Of a stretch of DNA of 34,446 nt, positions 24,381 to 33,864 are shown piece by piece. A program made the position numbers and the translations under genes. Position 1 is the stretch's first letter; each line of letters begins with the position of its first letter. Source of the stretch: CAZRIE01 sp964600075 (GTDB lineage: Bacteria; Bacteroidota; Bacteroidia; Flavobacteriales; Flavobacteriaceae); the NCBI GenBank assembly GCA_964600075.1, contig CAZRIE010000037.1, positions 1 to 34,446 on the forward strand. The letters are read 5' to 3'. The notes beneath the pieces are model-generated. The model made no database searches and was not told the DNA's origin. It worked only from the letters and a program-made list of their open reading frames with translations.

Positions 24381-25733
24381 ATGTTCAAAAAAATATTGAT
24401 TGCAAATAGGGGAGAGATAGCACTTCGTGTTATACGAACTTGTAAAGAAATGGGCATAAAAACCGTGGCGGTCTATTCTAAGGCCGATGAAGAAAGTTTG
24501 CACGTTCGTTTTGCTGATGAGGCCGTATGTATAGGTCCGCCCCCAAGTAGCGAATCGTATCTCAAGATTCCGAATATTATTGCAGCTGCCGAAATCACCA
24601 ATGCCGATGCAATTCATCCAGGCTATGGTTTTCTTTCCGAAAACGCAAAATTTTCCAGAATTTGCGCCGAGCACGAAATTAAGTTTATCGGAGCTTCTGG
24701 TGAACAAATTGACCTTATGGGCGATAAGGCCACTGCAAAAGCGACCATGAAAAAAGCAGGCGTACCCATCGTGCCAGGGTCTGATGGTTTATTGAAAGAC
24801 GTTGCCGATGCCAAAAAAGTGGCCAAGAAAATGGGCTACCCTGTGATGGTCAAAGCTACCGCGGGAGGTGGTGGAAAGGGGATGCGTGCCGTTATGAAAG
24901 AAGAGAAAATGGAGGAGCTCTTCGAAAGCGCCGTTCAAGAGGCGACTGCTGCCTTTGGTAATGGTGCCATGTACATGGAAAAACTGATTGAAGAACCGCG
25001 ACATATCGAAATACAGATTGTGGGCGATCAATATGGTAAGGCTTGTCACTTATCGGAACGTGATTGCTCTATTCAGCGCAGACATCAAAAATTGACCGAG
25101 GAGACCCCATCGCCATTTATGACCGATAAATTAAGGGATGCTATGGGAAAATCTGCCGTAAAAGCTGCAGAATTTATAAAATATGAAGGGGCAGGTACCA
25201 TAGAATTTTTGGTTGACAAGCATCGTAATTTCTACTTTATGGAAATGAACACCCGTATTCAGGTCGAACACCCGATTACGGAACAGGTAATCGATTACGA
25301 TTTGATCCGCGAACAGATATTGGTAGCTGGCGGAGTACCTATTTCAGGCAAAAACTACTTGCCGAAACTACATTCCATCGAATGCCGGATCAACGCGGAG
25401 GATCCATATCATAATTTTAGACCTTCTCCAGGAAGAATAACGACCTTGCATACCCCAGGAGGACATGGGGTTCGTATGGATACACATGTGTATAGTGGTT
25501 ATAGTATTCCACCGAACTACGATTCGATGATTGCCAAACTGATTACGACGGCCCAGACCCGCGAAGAAGCCATTAATAAAATGAAGCGGGCACTAGATGA
25601 ATTTGTAATAGAGGGCATCAAGACCACGATACCCTTTCACAGGCAATTGATGGATCATCCCGATTATTTGGCAGGTAATTATACAACTGCCTTTATGGAT
25701 GATTTTAAGATGGAGCCGAAACCGGAAGAATAG
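24381..25733 (+). CDS. accC: Acetyl-CoA carboxylase, biotin carboxylase subunit
   Basis: A 450-residue ATP-grasp enzyme that carboxylates the biotin on AccB. Features in order: MFKKILIANRGEIALR, HPGYGFLSEN, Lys158 and the glycine loop GGGGKG (162-167), SERDCSIQRRHQKL, and the metal-binding and catalytic EMNTRIQVEHP segment, then the C-terminal domain. The length is normal for the family. It ends the fabH-accB-accC group and is followed by an intrinsic terminator. Confidence 0.97.
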   Translation: MFKKILIANRGEIALRVIRTCKEMGIKTVAVYSKADEESLHVRFADEAVCIGPPPSSESYLKIPNIIAAAEITNADAIHPGYGFLSENAKFSRICAEHEIKFIGASGEQIDLMGDKATAKATMKKAGVPIVPGSDGLLKDVADAKKVAKKMGYPVMVKATAGGGGKGMRAVMKEEKMEELFESAVQEATAAFGNGAMYMEKLIEEPRHIEIQIVGDQYGKACHLSERDCSIQRRHQKLTEETPSPFMTDKLRDAMGKSAVKAAEFIKYEGAGTIEFLVDKHRNFYFMEMNTRIQVEHPITEQVIDYDLIREQILVAGGVPISGKNYLPKLHSIECRINAEDPYHNFRPSPGRITTLHTPGGHGVRMDTHVYSGYSIPPNYDSMIAKLITTAQTREEAINKMKRALDEFVIEGIKTTIPFHRQLMDHPDYLAGNYTTAFMDDFKMEPKPEE

Positions 25734-25740
25734 AATAACA

Positions 25741-25766
25741 GCCCCGACTAGTATCGGGGTTTTTTG
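25741..25766 (+). terminator. Intrinsic terminator after accC
   Basis: CCCCGA (25742-25747) pairs with TCGGGG (25754-25759) across a 6-nt loop, followed by six T residues, 8 nt after the accC stop. This is a standard Rho-independent terminator closing the fatty-acid operon. Confidence 0.88.
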
Positions 25767-25775
25767 TGCAATGAA

Positions 25776-26888
25776 ATGAAACTGAGCTACTGGGAATATA
25801 AAACATGGCTTTATAACATCGATTTTACGATTGTAGGTAGTGGTATTACAGGCCTAAGCTGTGCTTTACATCTCCACAATCGGTTTCCCAATGCCAAAAT
25901 ACTGATTTTAGAAAAAGGGGTTTTACCGCAGGGAGCAAGTACCAAAAATGCTGGGTTTGCTTGTTTTGGTAGTATTTCAGAGATCTTAAGTGATTTAAAA
26001 AACCATTCCGAACAGGAGGTTCTAGAACTCGTACAAAAACGTTGGGACGGTATTCAAATACTTCGGAAGAACCTTGGTGATACCGTTATCGATTTTCAAG
26101 ATTATGGAGGACATGAATTATTTCTTAAAAAGGATATTGATTTATTTTATCGCTGTTCAGAAAGATTGGATGAGGTAAACCAACTGCTACATCCTGTCTT
26201 TGGCAAAGAAGCTTTCCAGAAGCACCCCAACTCCTTCAGATTTAGGAATATACACGAAAACTATATTACAAACATCTTCGAGGGCCAATTGAACACCGGT
26301 AAAATGATGCGGAAGCTATTGCAACTAGTCAATGAAAGTGGCGCGATTATTTTGAACTCTGTTGTCGTACAAGAATTTACCGATAACAATACATCCATTT
26401 TGGTAAAAACAAATGAGTTTGAATTTGACACCAAAAAGTTGTTCATCGCTACCAATGGTTTCGCCTCTAAACTTTTGAAAGAAGATATTAAGCCTTCAAG
26501 GGCACAGGTGTTGGTCACTAAACCTATAGAAAAACTTGATATAAAGGGTACTTTCCATTTCGACGAGGGGTACTATTATTTTCGTAACATCGACAATCGT
26601 ATTCTTTTCGGCGGAGGGAGGAACCTCGATTTGAAAGGCGAGCAAACCGATCGCTTTGAGCAAACCGATCTTATTCAAAAAAAGCTCGAAAATCTACTTA
26701 AAGAAGTTATTTTGCCAGAAACCCCATTTGAAATTGACAGAAGGTGGAGCGGCATCATGGGCCTAGGCGAACAAAAAAAGCCCATCGTAAAGCAAATTTC
26801 AAATAATGTTTTCTGTGGAATACGTTTGGGTGGTATGGGCATTGCCATTGGTAGTCTTATCGGTAAAGAACTGGGCGACTTGGCTTAG
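25776..26888 (+). CDS. DAO-family FAD-dependent oxidoreductase
   Basis: A 370-residue flavoprotein of the D-amino-acid oxidase/glycine oxidase (DAO) family. The dinucleotide-binding motif GSGITG (21-26) follows a beta strand DFTIV, and Glu46 (LILEKG) should bind the FAD ribose. The C-terminal DRRWSGIMGLGEQKKPIV and GGMGIAIGSLIGKEL segments are typical. Such enzymes oxidise secondary or primary amines, releasing imino acid and peroxide or passing electrons on; the substrate is unknown. I start at ATG 25776; an in-frame TTG at 25764 lies in the T-run of the accC terminator and is not credible. It is cut off from accC by that terminator. Confidence 0.88.
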   Translation: MKLSYWEYKTWLYNIDFTIVGSGITGLSCALHLHNRFPNAKILILEKGVLPQGASTKNAGFACFGSISEILSDLKNHSEQEVLELVQKRWDGIQILRKNLGDTVIDFQDYGGHELFLKKDIDLFYRCSERLDEVNQLLHPVFGKEAFQKHPNSFRFRNIHENYITNIFEGQLNTGKMMRKLLQLVNESGAIILNSVVVQEFTDNNTSILVKTNEFEFDTKKLFIATNGFASKLLKEDIKPSRAQVLVTKPIEKLDIKGTFHFDEGYYYFRNIDNRILFGGGRNLDLKGEQTDRFEQTDLIQKKLENLLKEVILPETPFEIDRRWSGIMGLGEQKKPIVKQISNNVFCGIRLGGMGIAIGSLIGKELGDLA

Positions 26889-27038
26889 TCCTATGTGCCT
26901 TTCTGAAAGCTTTTGGGACCGAAACAAATTATAGATAACGTACATAACTTTAAGTTTCGAAAGTTTACTAGACTACATTGTAAGTCTGCCCTATTATAAC
27001 TACTTTAATCCTATCCTATAGTAATCAATTTAGATTTC

Positions 27039-28763
27039 ATGGCAAAAAAGACATACCTACGAAGCAGCGAATGGTTCAATAGTGACAACAAAAAAATGAA
27101 TTTTACGCACCGTTCGTGGTTGCGTAATCAGGGCTATCCCGATGATTATTTTGAGGGTAAGCCTGTTATCGGTATATGCAATACTTGGTCTGAACTGACA
27201 CCTTGTAACGGTCACCTTCGTGACGTTGCGCAAATTGTTAAAAGAGGTATTTTGGAGGCGGGGGGCTTTCCTATGGAATTCCCAGTGATGAGTTTAGGCG
27301 AGACGATAATGCGGCCAACGACCATGTTGTTCAGAAATTTGGCCAGTATGGACACCGAAGAATCGATTCGGGCAAACCCTTTGGACGGAATCGTTTTGTT
27401 AACAGGTTGCGACAAAACCACTCCCTCTACGGTTATGGGAGCCTGCAGTGTTGATCTGCCGACCATTGTCGTACCGGGAGGCCCTATGCTCAGTGGTCGT
27501 TTTCGAGGCGAAAAAATAGGCTCCGGTTCCATGAACTGGATGGTGAAGGAAAAGCAAAAAAAAGAGGGTTTTACCGATGCCGATTTTGTCGAGGCCGAGG
27601 TATGTCTGTCAAGAAGTATTGGTCACTGTAATACTATGGGGACCGCTTCTACTATGGCGACTATGGTCGAAGCACTGGGGTTGACACTGCCGGGATTCTC
27701 TTCGATACCTGCAGCCGATTCGAGAAAAAAGATGTTCGCCCAACTTTCTGGAAGGCGTATTGTTGAAATGGTAAACGAAGATTTAAAACTTTCAAAAATA
27801 TTGACGCGAAAAGCATTTGAAAATGCAATTGTAACCAATTCGGCTGTTGGGGGGTCTACCAATCTGATCGTTCACTTGACCGCCATCGCGGGGAGGATAG
27901 GGGTCGATTTGAAATTAGAAGATTTTGATGCCCTCGGTAGTAAGGTGCCACTACTGGTTAACCTAAAGCCCTCAGGGAAGCACTTAATGGAAGATTTTTT
28001 CTATGCTGGCGGACTTCCCGTTGTGCTTAAGAATCTAAAACCCATACTGCATAATGAGGTGATTACCGTTAACGGGAAAAATTTTGGCGACAATTATACG
28101 AGTGCAGTTTGCTATGACGCTGATGTAATCAGTTCTCTTGAGAAACCGCTACAAAAGGAAGCGGGGATAGCTGTTTTAAAAGGTAATCTTTGTGAAAATG
28201 GAGCGGTAATCAAACCTTCGGCAGCGTCAAAAAATTTGATGAAACACAGCGGAAAGGCAGTTGTTTTCGAAACTATGGAGGATTACCATAATCGAATCGA
28301 CGATCCCGATCTTGATATTGATAAGAATAGCGTTATCGTATTGAAAGGGGTAGGTCCCAAAGGGTATCCTGGAATGCCCGAAGTGGGAAATGTCGACCTC
28401 CCAGAGAAATTAATAATGCAGGGAGTGACCGATATGGTGCGAATTTCAGATGGACGCATGAGTGGCACTGCTGGAGGAACGGTAATCCTACATGTTTCCC
28501 CAGAATCCACGGTCGGGGGTAATCTGGCTTTAGTTGAAAATGGAGACATCATCGAACTCGACGTAGCCCAAAGAAGATTGCACCTCGCGGTTTCCGATGA
28601 GGAACTTGCAAAACGAAAAGAAGCTTGGAAAGCTCCAAAACCACTCGCTGATCGTGGTTGGGTGAAATTATATATCGACCATGTTGAACAGGCCGATAAA
28701 GGAGCCGATCTTGATTTTCTGGTTGGCGGATCAGGCTCAAAAGTAGAACGTGATTCACATTAA
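27039..28763 (+). CDS. IlvD/Edd-family dehydratase (sugar-acid type)
   Basis: A 574-residue dehydratase. Cysteines likely to bind an iron-sulfur cluster are Cys56 (SELTPCNGHL), Cys124 (LLTGCDKTTPS) and Cys197 (SIGHCNTMGTAS). Ser475 in DGRMSGTAGG fits the catalytic serine of the family. The N-terminus (RSSEWFNSDNKKMNFTHRSWL) and the three-cysteine spacing resemble L-arabinonate/D-xylonate dehydratases more than the branched-chain amino acid enzyme IlvD. The probable reaction is dehydration of a sugar acid to a 2-keto-3-deoxy acid. No other sugar-acid genes are nearby, and it stands 150 nt from the FAD oxidoreductase. The exact substrate is an inference. Confidence 0.88.
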   Translation: MAKKTYLRSSEWFNSDNKKMNFTHRSWLRNQGYPDDYFEGKPVIGICNTWSELTPCNGHLRDVAQIVKRGILEAGGFPMEFPVMSLGETIMRPTTMLFRNLASMDTEESIRANPLDGIVLLTGCDKTTPSTVMGACSVDLPTIVVPGGPMLSGRFRGEKIGSGSMNWMVKEKQKKEGFTDADFVEAEVCLSRSIGHCNTMGTASTMATMVEALGLTLPGFSSIPAADSRKKMFAQLSGRRIVEMVNEDLKLSKILTRKAFENAIVTNSAVGGSTNLIVHLTAIAGRIGVDLKLEDFDALGSKVPLLVNLKPSGKHLMEDFFYAGGLPVVLKNLKPILHNEVITVNGKNFGDNYTSAVCYDADVISSLEKPLQKEAGIAVLKGNLCENGAVIKPSAASKNLMKHSGKAVVFETMEDYHNRIDDPDLDIDKNSVIVLKGVGPKGYPGMPEVGNVDLPEKLIMQGVTDMVRISDGRMSGTAGGTVILHVSPESTVGGNLALVENGDIIELDVAQRRLHLAVSDEELAKRKEAWKAPKPLADRGWVKLYIDHVEQADKGADLDFLVGGSGSKVERDSH

Positions 28764-28913
28764 GACCTCATTTTGAACTCTACCTGCCGAAGGTATGGCA
28801 GAGCGTGGCAATACCGTTTATCAACATTCGAATCATTTAGCATAGAAGTAACAAAAAACAGATTGCAAGCCTAATAAAGCATTGGGCAATTTCAGGATTG
28901 CGATGACAAGAAG

Positions 28914-29363
28914 ATGCCAACAAAACAACAACTCTATGATTTCTGCCAAACCTTTGTAGAAGGTCGAATTTCCCGTATCCGAAACAATATTAAAGACGTT
29001 CAAGAATCGTTGAGCTCGGAAACGAAAAGTAGCGCGGGCGATAAACATGAAACCGGCCGGGCAATGCTGCAATTGGAACGCGAAAAGATGGGGCAACAAT
29101 TAGCGGAGGCAGAAAAAATAAGAATGGTGTTAGCAAAAGTTGGCCTAGAGAACAAGTCGGGAACGGTCGGCTTAGGTAGTTGGGTGAAGACTTCAAAAAC
29201 GGATTATTTTTTATCTATTTCTGCAGGAGAATATAAAGATAATGGCCCTTCGGTATTTTGTATTTCTACCGGAACGCCTATTGGCCGATTACTACTAGGT
29301 AAATCAGAAGGGGATACTATTACCTTTAATCTTGAGGAAATAAAAATCTTAAAGATCGAATAA
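28914..29363 (+). CDS. GreA/GreB-like transcript cleavage factor homologue
   Basis: A 149-residue protein with the Gre layout: an N-terminal helical hairpin (about 1-75) and a C-terminal FKBP-like domain holding STGTPIGRLLLGKSEGDTITF, the Gre signature. The hairpin tip carries Asp43 and Glu46 in GDKHETGRAM, at the positions where GreA has its acidic catalytic pair. Flavobacterial members of this family are often mislabelled as 3-oxoacyl-ACP synthase. It could rescue backtracked RNA polymerase or be a Gre-related regulator. ATG at 28914 is the only good start. It is convergent with the beta-barrel gene, 19 nt apart. Confidence 0.8.
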   Translation: MPTKQQLYDFCQTFVEGRISRIRNNIKDVQESLSSETKSSAGDKHETGRAMLQLEREKMGQQLAEAEKIRMVLAKVGLENKSGTVGLGSWVKTSKTDYFLSISAGEYKDNGPSVFCISTGTPIGRLLLGKSEGDTITFNLEEIKILKIE

Positions 29364-29382
29364 TATTTCCTTTAAGAAACCA

Positions 29383-31857
29383 TTAAAATTCTCGTTTTCC
29401 GAATTCACTTTCGATGAATTTCGATTTGTTCTTATTGCTATTTAGGGTATACGAAAGGTTGAGTATAAACATATCTACTTCATAGACATAGTTTGTAGTC
29501 GTAAAAAATTCGCCAGGTTGTTCGGTCGTAATGCGCTGTTCATTAGTATTTAAAAGGCCCAGATCTATATTCTGCCATTGCAAGGTAGCGACAAGGCGGT
29601 CGTCTAAAAAAGTCTTTCGGAAAGTAAGGTTCGGGGAATAAAACCTGGAATCTTCGCCTTGCGCTGTATTTCTTGCTGAAAGATAATTTAATGTGAATTG
29701 CAGTGAACTACTTTTGGAGAATGTATAAGTCGAATTGGCGTTAACCGAATAAATAAAGGAGTTGCTATCGACACTTCTACCATCGAATTCGCCATCTATT
29801 TGATAGGTGTAGAAATTCGCACCTAAAAAATTAGACCAGTTCTGTGTAGGTTTTAGCTGTGTTCCGATTTCTAGCCCAAGCGATTTTCCCTCTCCTACAT
29901 TGGAATAGATTCGGTTCAGAATGGTATCGTTATATATGGTGTTGACACGATTTACTAGGTTTTTTGTTTTTCTGAAGTAACCTGTGACAAAAACCGAATT
30001 GCCACCTTTAAAGTTTTTGGTAACGCCCATTTCAAAGAGGTCAACAAACTCAGGTAGCAGGGTTGGGTCACCCTGTTCCAAAGTCTCGGAATGTTCTCGT
30101 TCGGGAAACGGGTTCATCTTGAATGTAGTCGTACGCTCTACCCTTTTACTGTAGGCAGCCTTAAATCTGGTGTTGTTTTCCGTAGTGTATTGCACACTTG
30201 CCGAAGGATATAATTTAACAAAATCATAGGTCAACGTAGTGTCGATCGTATTGTTCTTGTCGCGAAGGTCAAAATCCCTGTCCATGATTTCAAGACGTGT
30301 GCCTACTGCATATTTCCATTTCTCTTTTTTACCGTTGAGTTGCAAGTATCCCGAGTGAATCGTTCTTTTTAAATCTACCTCGCTCGAGAATTCAGGTACC
30401 AGTTCGAATTCATCGTTAATATCGGTTCGTCTTTCATAAATAAAATCGCCTTTATGGTCTAGGTTACGATATTGGTACCCTGTTTCTAATTGGCCCAAGT
30501 TAAAAGGCTTCCAGGCATAGTCGATTTGGAAACGTAGACCGTTCAAGGGGTTGTCGTTCGTATTGAATTCGTCTTGAATTAGGGTGGAGGTATCGGGGTA
30601 GGCCAAATTCCGATTGGTCGTAGGACCTCCTAGAAGGGTGTATTCATAAAGTAAAGAGGCCGATAATTTTGAGCTGTTTGGAAAGCTATGGCCGTAATCG
30701 AAACTCCCCAGGATAAAATCACCTCGGCGTATTCTCAGATTTTCATTGAAATATTGAAAGGTATAGATCCGTTCTCCGCCTTCTGCCGGACTGATGGCAT
30801 GGTTATCGAAATACAGAATGTCGGCCGTTCTATCTTTGCTCCGCTTTCCGCCGTAAAAACCCAAAGAAAAGGAGTTTGTGCTATCGGGGGTATAATCTAC
30901 GGTAAACCTTCCGTTGTAGTTGACTTCGTCAAAACTGCGTTCACCATCGGATGGAAATCGTGTAAGCGTATCTTCGATAATGGTAAAGGCGTCTCCCTCG
31001 CGTCTTCCTGCAAGATCGTTGCGTTGATAGCTAGCGCCAAGCGAAATATTCCACTTGTCTTTTACAATGTTATAAGTGGCATCTACACCATACCGTTGAG
31101 CAAATTCGGCATTGTCATAATCCTCGACCGATGGTAATCCGGCACGAATATTGATCTGTGCGAACGCACCATCTGCTGCTCCTTTTTTAGTAATGATGTT
31201 CAAAATACCCGCTTTACCTTCAGGGTCGTATTTAGCTGATGGTGCAGTAATGAGCTCAACACGTTCTACGGCATTTGCAGGTAACTGGTTCATTAGCGTA
31301 CTGGCATTGCCCTGTAATGGTTTTCCGTTAAGCAATACTACGAAACCCGTACTGCCGCGAACGCTTATTTCGCCAAGTCCGTCAACAGTAACCGAAGGAA
31401 GATTTTTGATAACATCGGTCGCTGAACCACCTTGACTGTTCTGAAATTTTGTTGCATCGAAGATCTGTCGATCAATTTTATTGATGACCGTTGGACGCTC
31501 GCCTTCTACTATTACCTCGTTCAACTGATTTTGCCCAATTGTAAGGCGAACAACGCCAACATTGAAAGCAGCAGTTCGACTGGTTATTTTGATATCACGA
31601 ATCGTTTTGATCTGGTAGCCGATGAAAGAAGCCTCTAAATAATAAATTCCGCGCTTGAGCTGGTCAATTATAAAATTTCCTTCCGTATCGGTTATTACTC
31701 CAGTAATCAATGCACCGTCCTCTTGATTAAAAAGGGCCGCAGTCGCATATTCTAGAGGTTCATCATTAATGCCCTCGACTATTCGCCCCTGTAACTGGGC
31801 CGTACATAGGTTGGAGAACAACATGAAAAAAGAAATAATAAGGAGAGCGGTTTTCAG
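29383..31857 (-). CDS. TonB-dependent-receptor-like outer-membrane beta-barrel protein (non-ATG start)
   Basis: About 824 residues if started at CTG 31857. Domain order: signal peptide, a CarboxypepD_reg-like domain (LQGRIVEGINDEPLEYATA onward), a TonB plug with VRGSTGFVVLLNGKPLQG and ERVELITAPSAKYDPEGKAG, then a long outer-membrane beta barrel ending in aromatic-rich strands. The first ATG (31824) leaves only ten residues before the mature sequence, too few for export. In frame upstream, CTG-AAA-ACC-GCT continues into KTALLIISFFMLFSNLCTAQ, a complete signal peptide, and a stop lies 10 codons or fewer before that. No ATG, GTG or TTG is available, so CTG (or ATT at 31863) is the probable start. 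No SusD partner is present. The ligand is unknown. Confidence 0.85.
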   Translation of the reverse strand: MKTALLIISFFMLFSNLCTAQLQGRIVEGINDEPLEYATAALFNQEDGALITGVITDTEGNFIIDQLKRGIYYLEASFIGYQIKTIRDIKITSRTAAFNVGVVRLTIGQNQLNEVIVEGERPTVINKIDRQIFDATKFQNSQGGSATDVIKNLPSVTVDGLGEISVRGSTGFVVLLNGKPLQGNASTLMNQLPANAVERVELITAPSAKYDPEGKAGILNIITKKGAADGAFAQINIRAGLPSVEDYDNAEFAQRYGVDATYNIVKDKWNISLGASYQRNDLAGRREGDAFTIIEDTLTRFPSDGERSFDEVNYNGRFTVDYTPDSTNSFSLGFYGGKRSKDRTADILYFDNHAISPAEGGERIYTFQYFNENLRIRRGDFILGSFDYGHSFPNSSKLSASLLYEYTLLGGPTTNRNLAYPDTSTLIQDEFNTNDNPLNGLRFQIDYAWKPFNLGQLETGYQYRNLDHKGDFIYERRTDINDEFELVPEFSSEVDLKRTIHSGYLQLNGKKEKWKYAVGTRLEIMDRDFDLRDKNNTIDTTLTYDFVKLYPSASVQYTTENNTRFKAAYSKRVERTTTFKMNPFPEREHSETLEQGDPTLLPEFVDLFEMGVTKNFKGGNSVFVTGYFRKTKNLVNRVNTIYNDTILNRIYSNVGEGKSLGLEIGTQLKPTQNWSNFLGANFYTYQIDGEFDGRSVDSNSFIYSVNANSTYTFSKSSSLQFTLNYLSARNTAQGEDSRFYSPNLTFRKTFLDDRLVATLQWQNIDLGLLNTNEQRITTEQPGEFFTTTNYVYEVDMFILNLSYTLNSNKNKSKFIESEFGKREF

Positions 31858-32041
31858 GGTAATCGTTTAAATTCTATATAAAGATAGATATATCAAACTT
31901 CTGATTGTAGCATTCTAGAAAATTATAACAAACCTGTAAAGACTTTATATTTTGTACCGTTCCGGTAATATCAAAGCGTTTTCAAGAGCAGGTTTTTTTG
32001 AATCGATTTTTTTGACTTTGGAAGAAAGATGTAATATATTT

Positions 32042-32500
32042 TTAGCTAATACCTTTCATAGAAAGTAAAGTGGCGGACCAAACGATTATCGATGAGATAA
32101 AAATACCGATGGTATTTGCCCAAAATGCTTTTTGTCTTTCGATTTTGAAAAGATATGTAGCAATACTTCCGGCGTAAACGCCAGTGCCCGGTAACGGTAT
32201 CATCACAAAAAGAATAAGGCCCCAAAACCCAAATTTTTGAATTTTTTCGCCTGAACCGATTTTTGCTTTGCGAGCTACATAAAGGGCCGATTTTTTGTAG
32301 AAAACCCAGCGCAAAAAATACCTGTTGATTCTATCAAGAAAAAATAACATTAACGGAAAGACAAGTACATTGGCCAGAAAGCAAACCACGAATACCAAAT
32401 AGACATTAAGTCCGTTTAGCATTCCATAGGGAATTCCCGCTTTGGCTTCCCCGAAAGGAGAAAGACTCCAAAGAATGGCGATTACGAAATCTATGAGCAC
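32042..32500 (-). CDS. COG2426-type small membrane protein
   Basis: A 152-residue integral membrane protein with about four hydrophobic segments. The N-terminal SPFGEAKAGIPYGMLNGL and the central GLILFVMIPLPGTGVYAGS match the small multi-drug export protein family (COG2426), an annotation that rests on little experimental work. The length is normal. It lies 184 nt upstream of the outer-membrane protein on the same strand and is divergent from the small lipoprotein. No function is assigned. Confidence 0.82.
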   Translation of the reverse strand: MLIDFVIAILWSLSPFGEAKAGIPYGMLNGLNVYLVFVVCFLANVLVFPLMLFFLDRINRYFLRWVFYKKSALYVARKAKIGSGEKIQKFGFWGLILFVMIPLPGTGVYAGSIATYLFKIERQKAFWANTIGIFISSIIVWSATLLSMKGIS

Positions 32501-32745
32501 AGCTTTTTTTTGAAAGCTGCTAAAGTAATACTATGACACTCTTAACCGTTATATCATGTCATAAAAAATGATTAAAATTCAAAAGAAATTCATTCGTACG
32601 AATCGTTTTTTAGCCGACCTTGAAATGAATAAGGAATTAAGATTGGGTTTTTCTACTTTTTGTGTTTTCTAAGTTCGGCATACAATAAAAGATAACTATC
32701 TGTGTTTTAGACAGACACATTTTAATAACCCAAAATCTTTAAACC

Positions 32746-32907
32746 ATGAAATTAGTATTCGCAAAATTATTCTTGTTGGCATTTGTCTCAATGACCGCTT
32801 TTTCTTGTAGCGTTAAGTCTGAATTGGAAGACATTGCCGATGAGCTTGAAGAAGAATTCAACACTGATGCAAGAACTGACGTCATCAAATTGGAAAATAG
32901 CAACTAA
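32746..32907 (+). CDS. Small lipoprotein, 53 residues
   Basis: MKLVFAKLFLLAFVSMTAFSC is a clear lipoprotein signal with the modified cysteine at position 21. The mature part is 33 residues, strongly acidic (SELEDIADELEEEFNTDARTD in pieces), and probably helical. The stop is followed 19 nt later by a strong intrinsic terminator, and the upstream gap of 245 nt leaves room for a promoter, so this is a real single-gene transcript. Short acidic lipoproteins are often missed in annotation. I know of no family match. Confidence 0.75.
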   Translation: MKLVFAKLFLLAFVSMTAFSCSVKSELEDIADELEEEFNTDARTDVIKLENSN

Positions 32908-32926
32908 GACTTGTTTTATACATAGT

Positions 32927-32959
32927 AAAAAGGAGCCCTTTCAGAAGGCTCCTTTTTTT
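32927..32959 (+). terminator. Intrinsic terminator after the small lipoprotein
   Basis: AAAAAGGAGCC (32927-32937) pairs with GGCTCCTTTTT (32947-32957) across a 9-nt loop, and the right arm continues into a run of seven T residues. The A-rich left arm makes it partly bidirectional, so it could also stop transcription coming from the decayed regulator on the other strand. Confidence 0.9.
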
Positions 32960-33044
32960 GTGGTGTGTCCTTTTATTGCAAAGACACTTTCAATGCTAGT
33001 TTTTAGGTACTGTACTATTAGCGCATTATCAGTGGCAGTCAGAT

Positions 33045-33691
33045 TCATTGGGCAAAAAGGTTAGAAAGTGTCTTAGGGCTTTTGAAGAGTAGTTCAGCAT
33101 AATCACTCACCTTTCGTTTGGTCTTGTAGTGCGAATCTACAAGTACATTGAACTTGCGAATAATCTCGACCTGATCATACTGCAATTTTTTCAAGATATA
33201 CTGTTCCTTGGCCAATGTGGTGCAGATAATAATCAACCGCTTTAAAAGCATTTGCGGCATATCTCCTTGAATGTGGTCGGGCGTTGAAAATTCGTTGTCG
33301 AAAACTTCATATATTTTGTTGAACTTTCACTGTTGATCAGCTAGAATGCTTATTATAGGAAGGTCTTGGGTACCGAAGAATAAAATTCCGTTACGCGAAA
33401 CCTCACTATCATGATTTCTTATGCAGTAAAATTCCCTATTAAAAATAAATGCTGTTAAGGGCGATGTTGCTTTTGTTTAGGAAACATGCTGTAGATAAGT
33501 TGTAGTGATAAGTTGATCAGGAAGCAGTGCGACCAGTTGACCATCGATTTCGACCTCAAGGGTTTTTTGATTTCTATTCCATAGGGTGCTAATATTTCCG
33601 TGTTGACCGAAAAGTGATTTTCGAACTTTTTAATGTCATCGGTAAGTCCCAAGAGGGGACCGATTTTTGCGTTGTGGAATTCAAATTTCAT
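33045..33691 (-). pseudogene. Decayed AraC-family transcriptional regulator
   Basis: The remains of an AraC-type regulator in three pieces. An N-terminal piece (MKFEFHNAKIGPLLGL..., 33455-33691) ends at a stop; the next stretch continues in another frame with TAFIFNREFYCIRNHD and GILFFGTQD, typical of the sensor domain of flavobacterial AraC proteins, so there is a frameshift near 33465-33480. That frame reaches an internal TGA at 33327-33329, then goes on with YEVFDNEFSTPDHIQG and the linker/first helices EIIRKFNVLVDSHYKTKRKVSDYAELLFKSPKTLSNLF. It stops at 33045 before the second helix-turn-helix, which is missing. At least three lesions make it non-functional. Confidence 0.8.
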
Positions 33692-33864
33692 ACGGCTTTA
33701 AAGCTGTTTTTTTTAACATGTAGCCTTAGTCCAATTTTTAGGGCCATCTTCACCTAAATTTTTTAAGGCTCTTCGTTAAACAATAATGTTAATCGTTACC
33801 AACAATTTGTTCAGTAAAAGCAGTTTGCGTACTATTGAAAGAATTCTTGCAAATATGGTCAACA

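Noticed and set aside
24162..24707. 181-residue minus-strand frame over the accB-accC junction
   Set aside because: It is antisense to two clear housekeeping genes and has no family features.
27039..28763. Branched-chain amino acid dihydroxy-acid dehydratase (true ilvD)
   Set aside because: No ilvB/ilvN/ilvC neighbours are present, and the N-terminus and cysteine spacing look like sugar-acid dehydratases; substrate assignment stays tentative.
33835..33864. TTG start for the PAS protein
   Set aside because: ATG at 33865 is in frame ten codons later and the extra residues show no family similarity.
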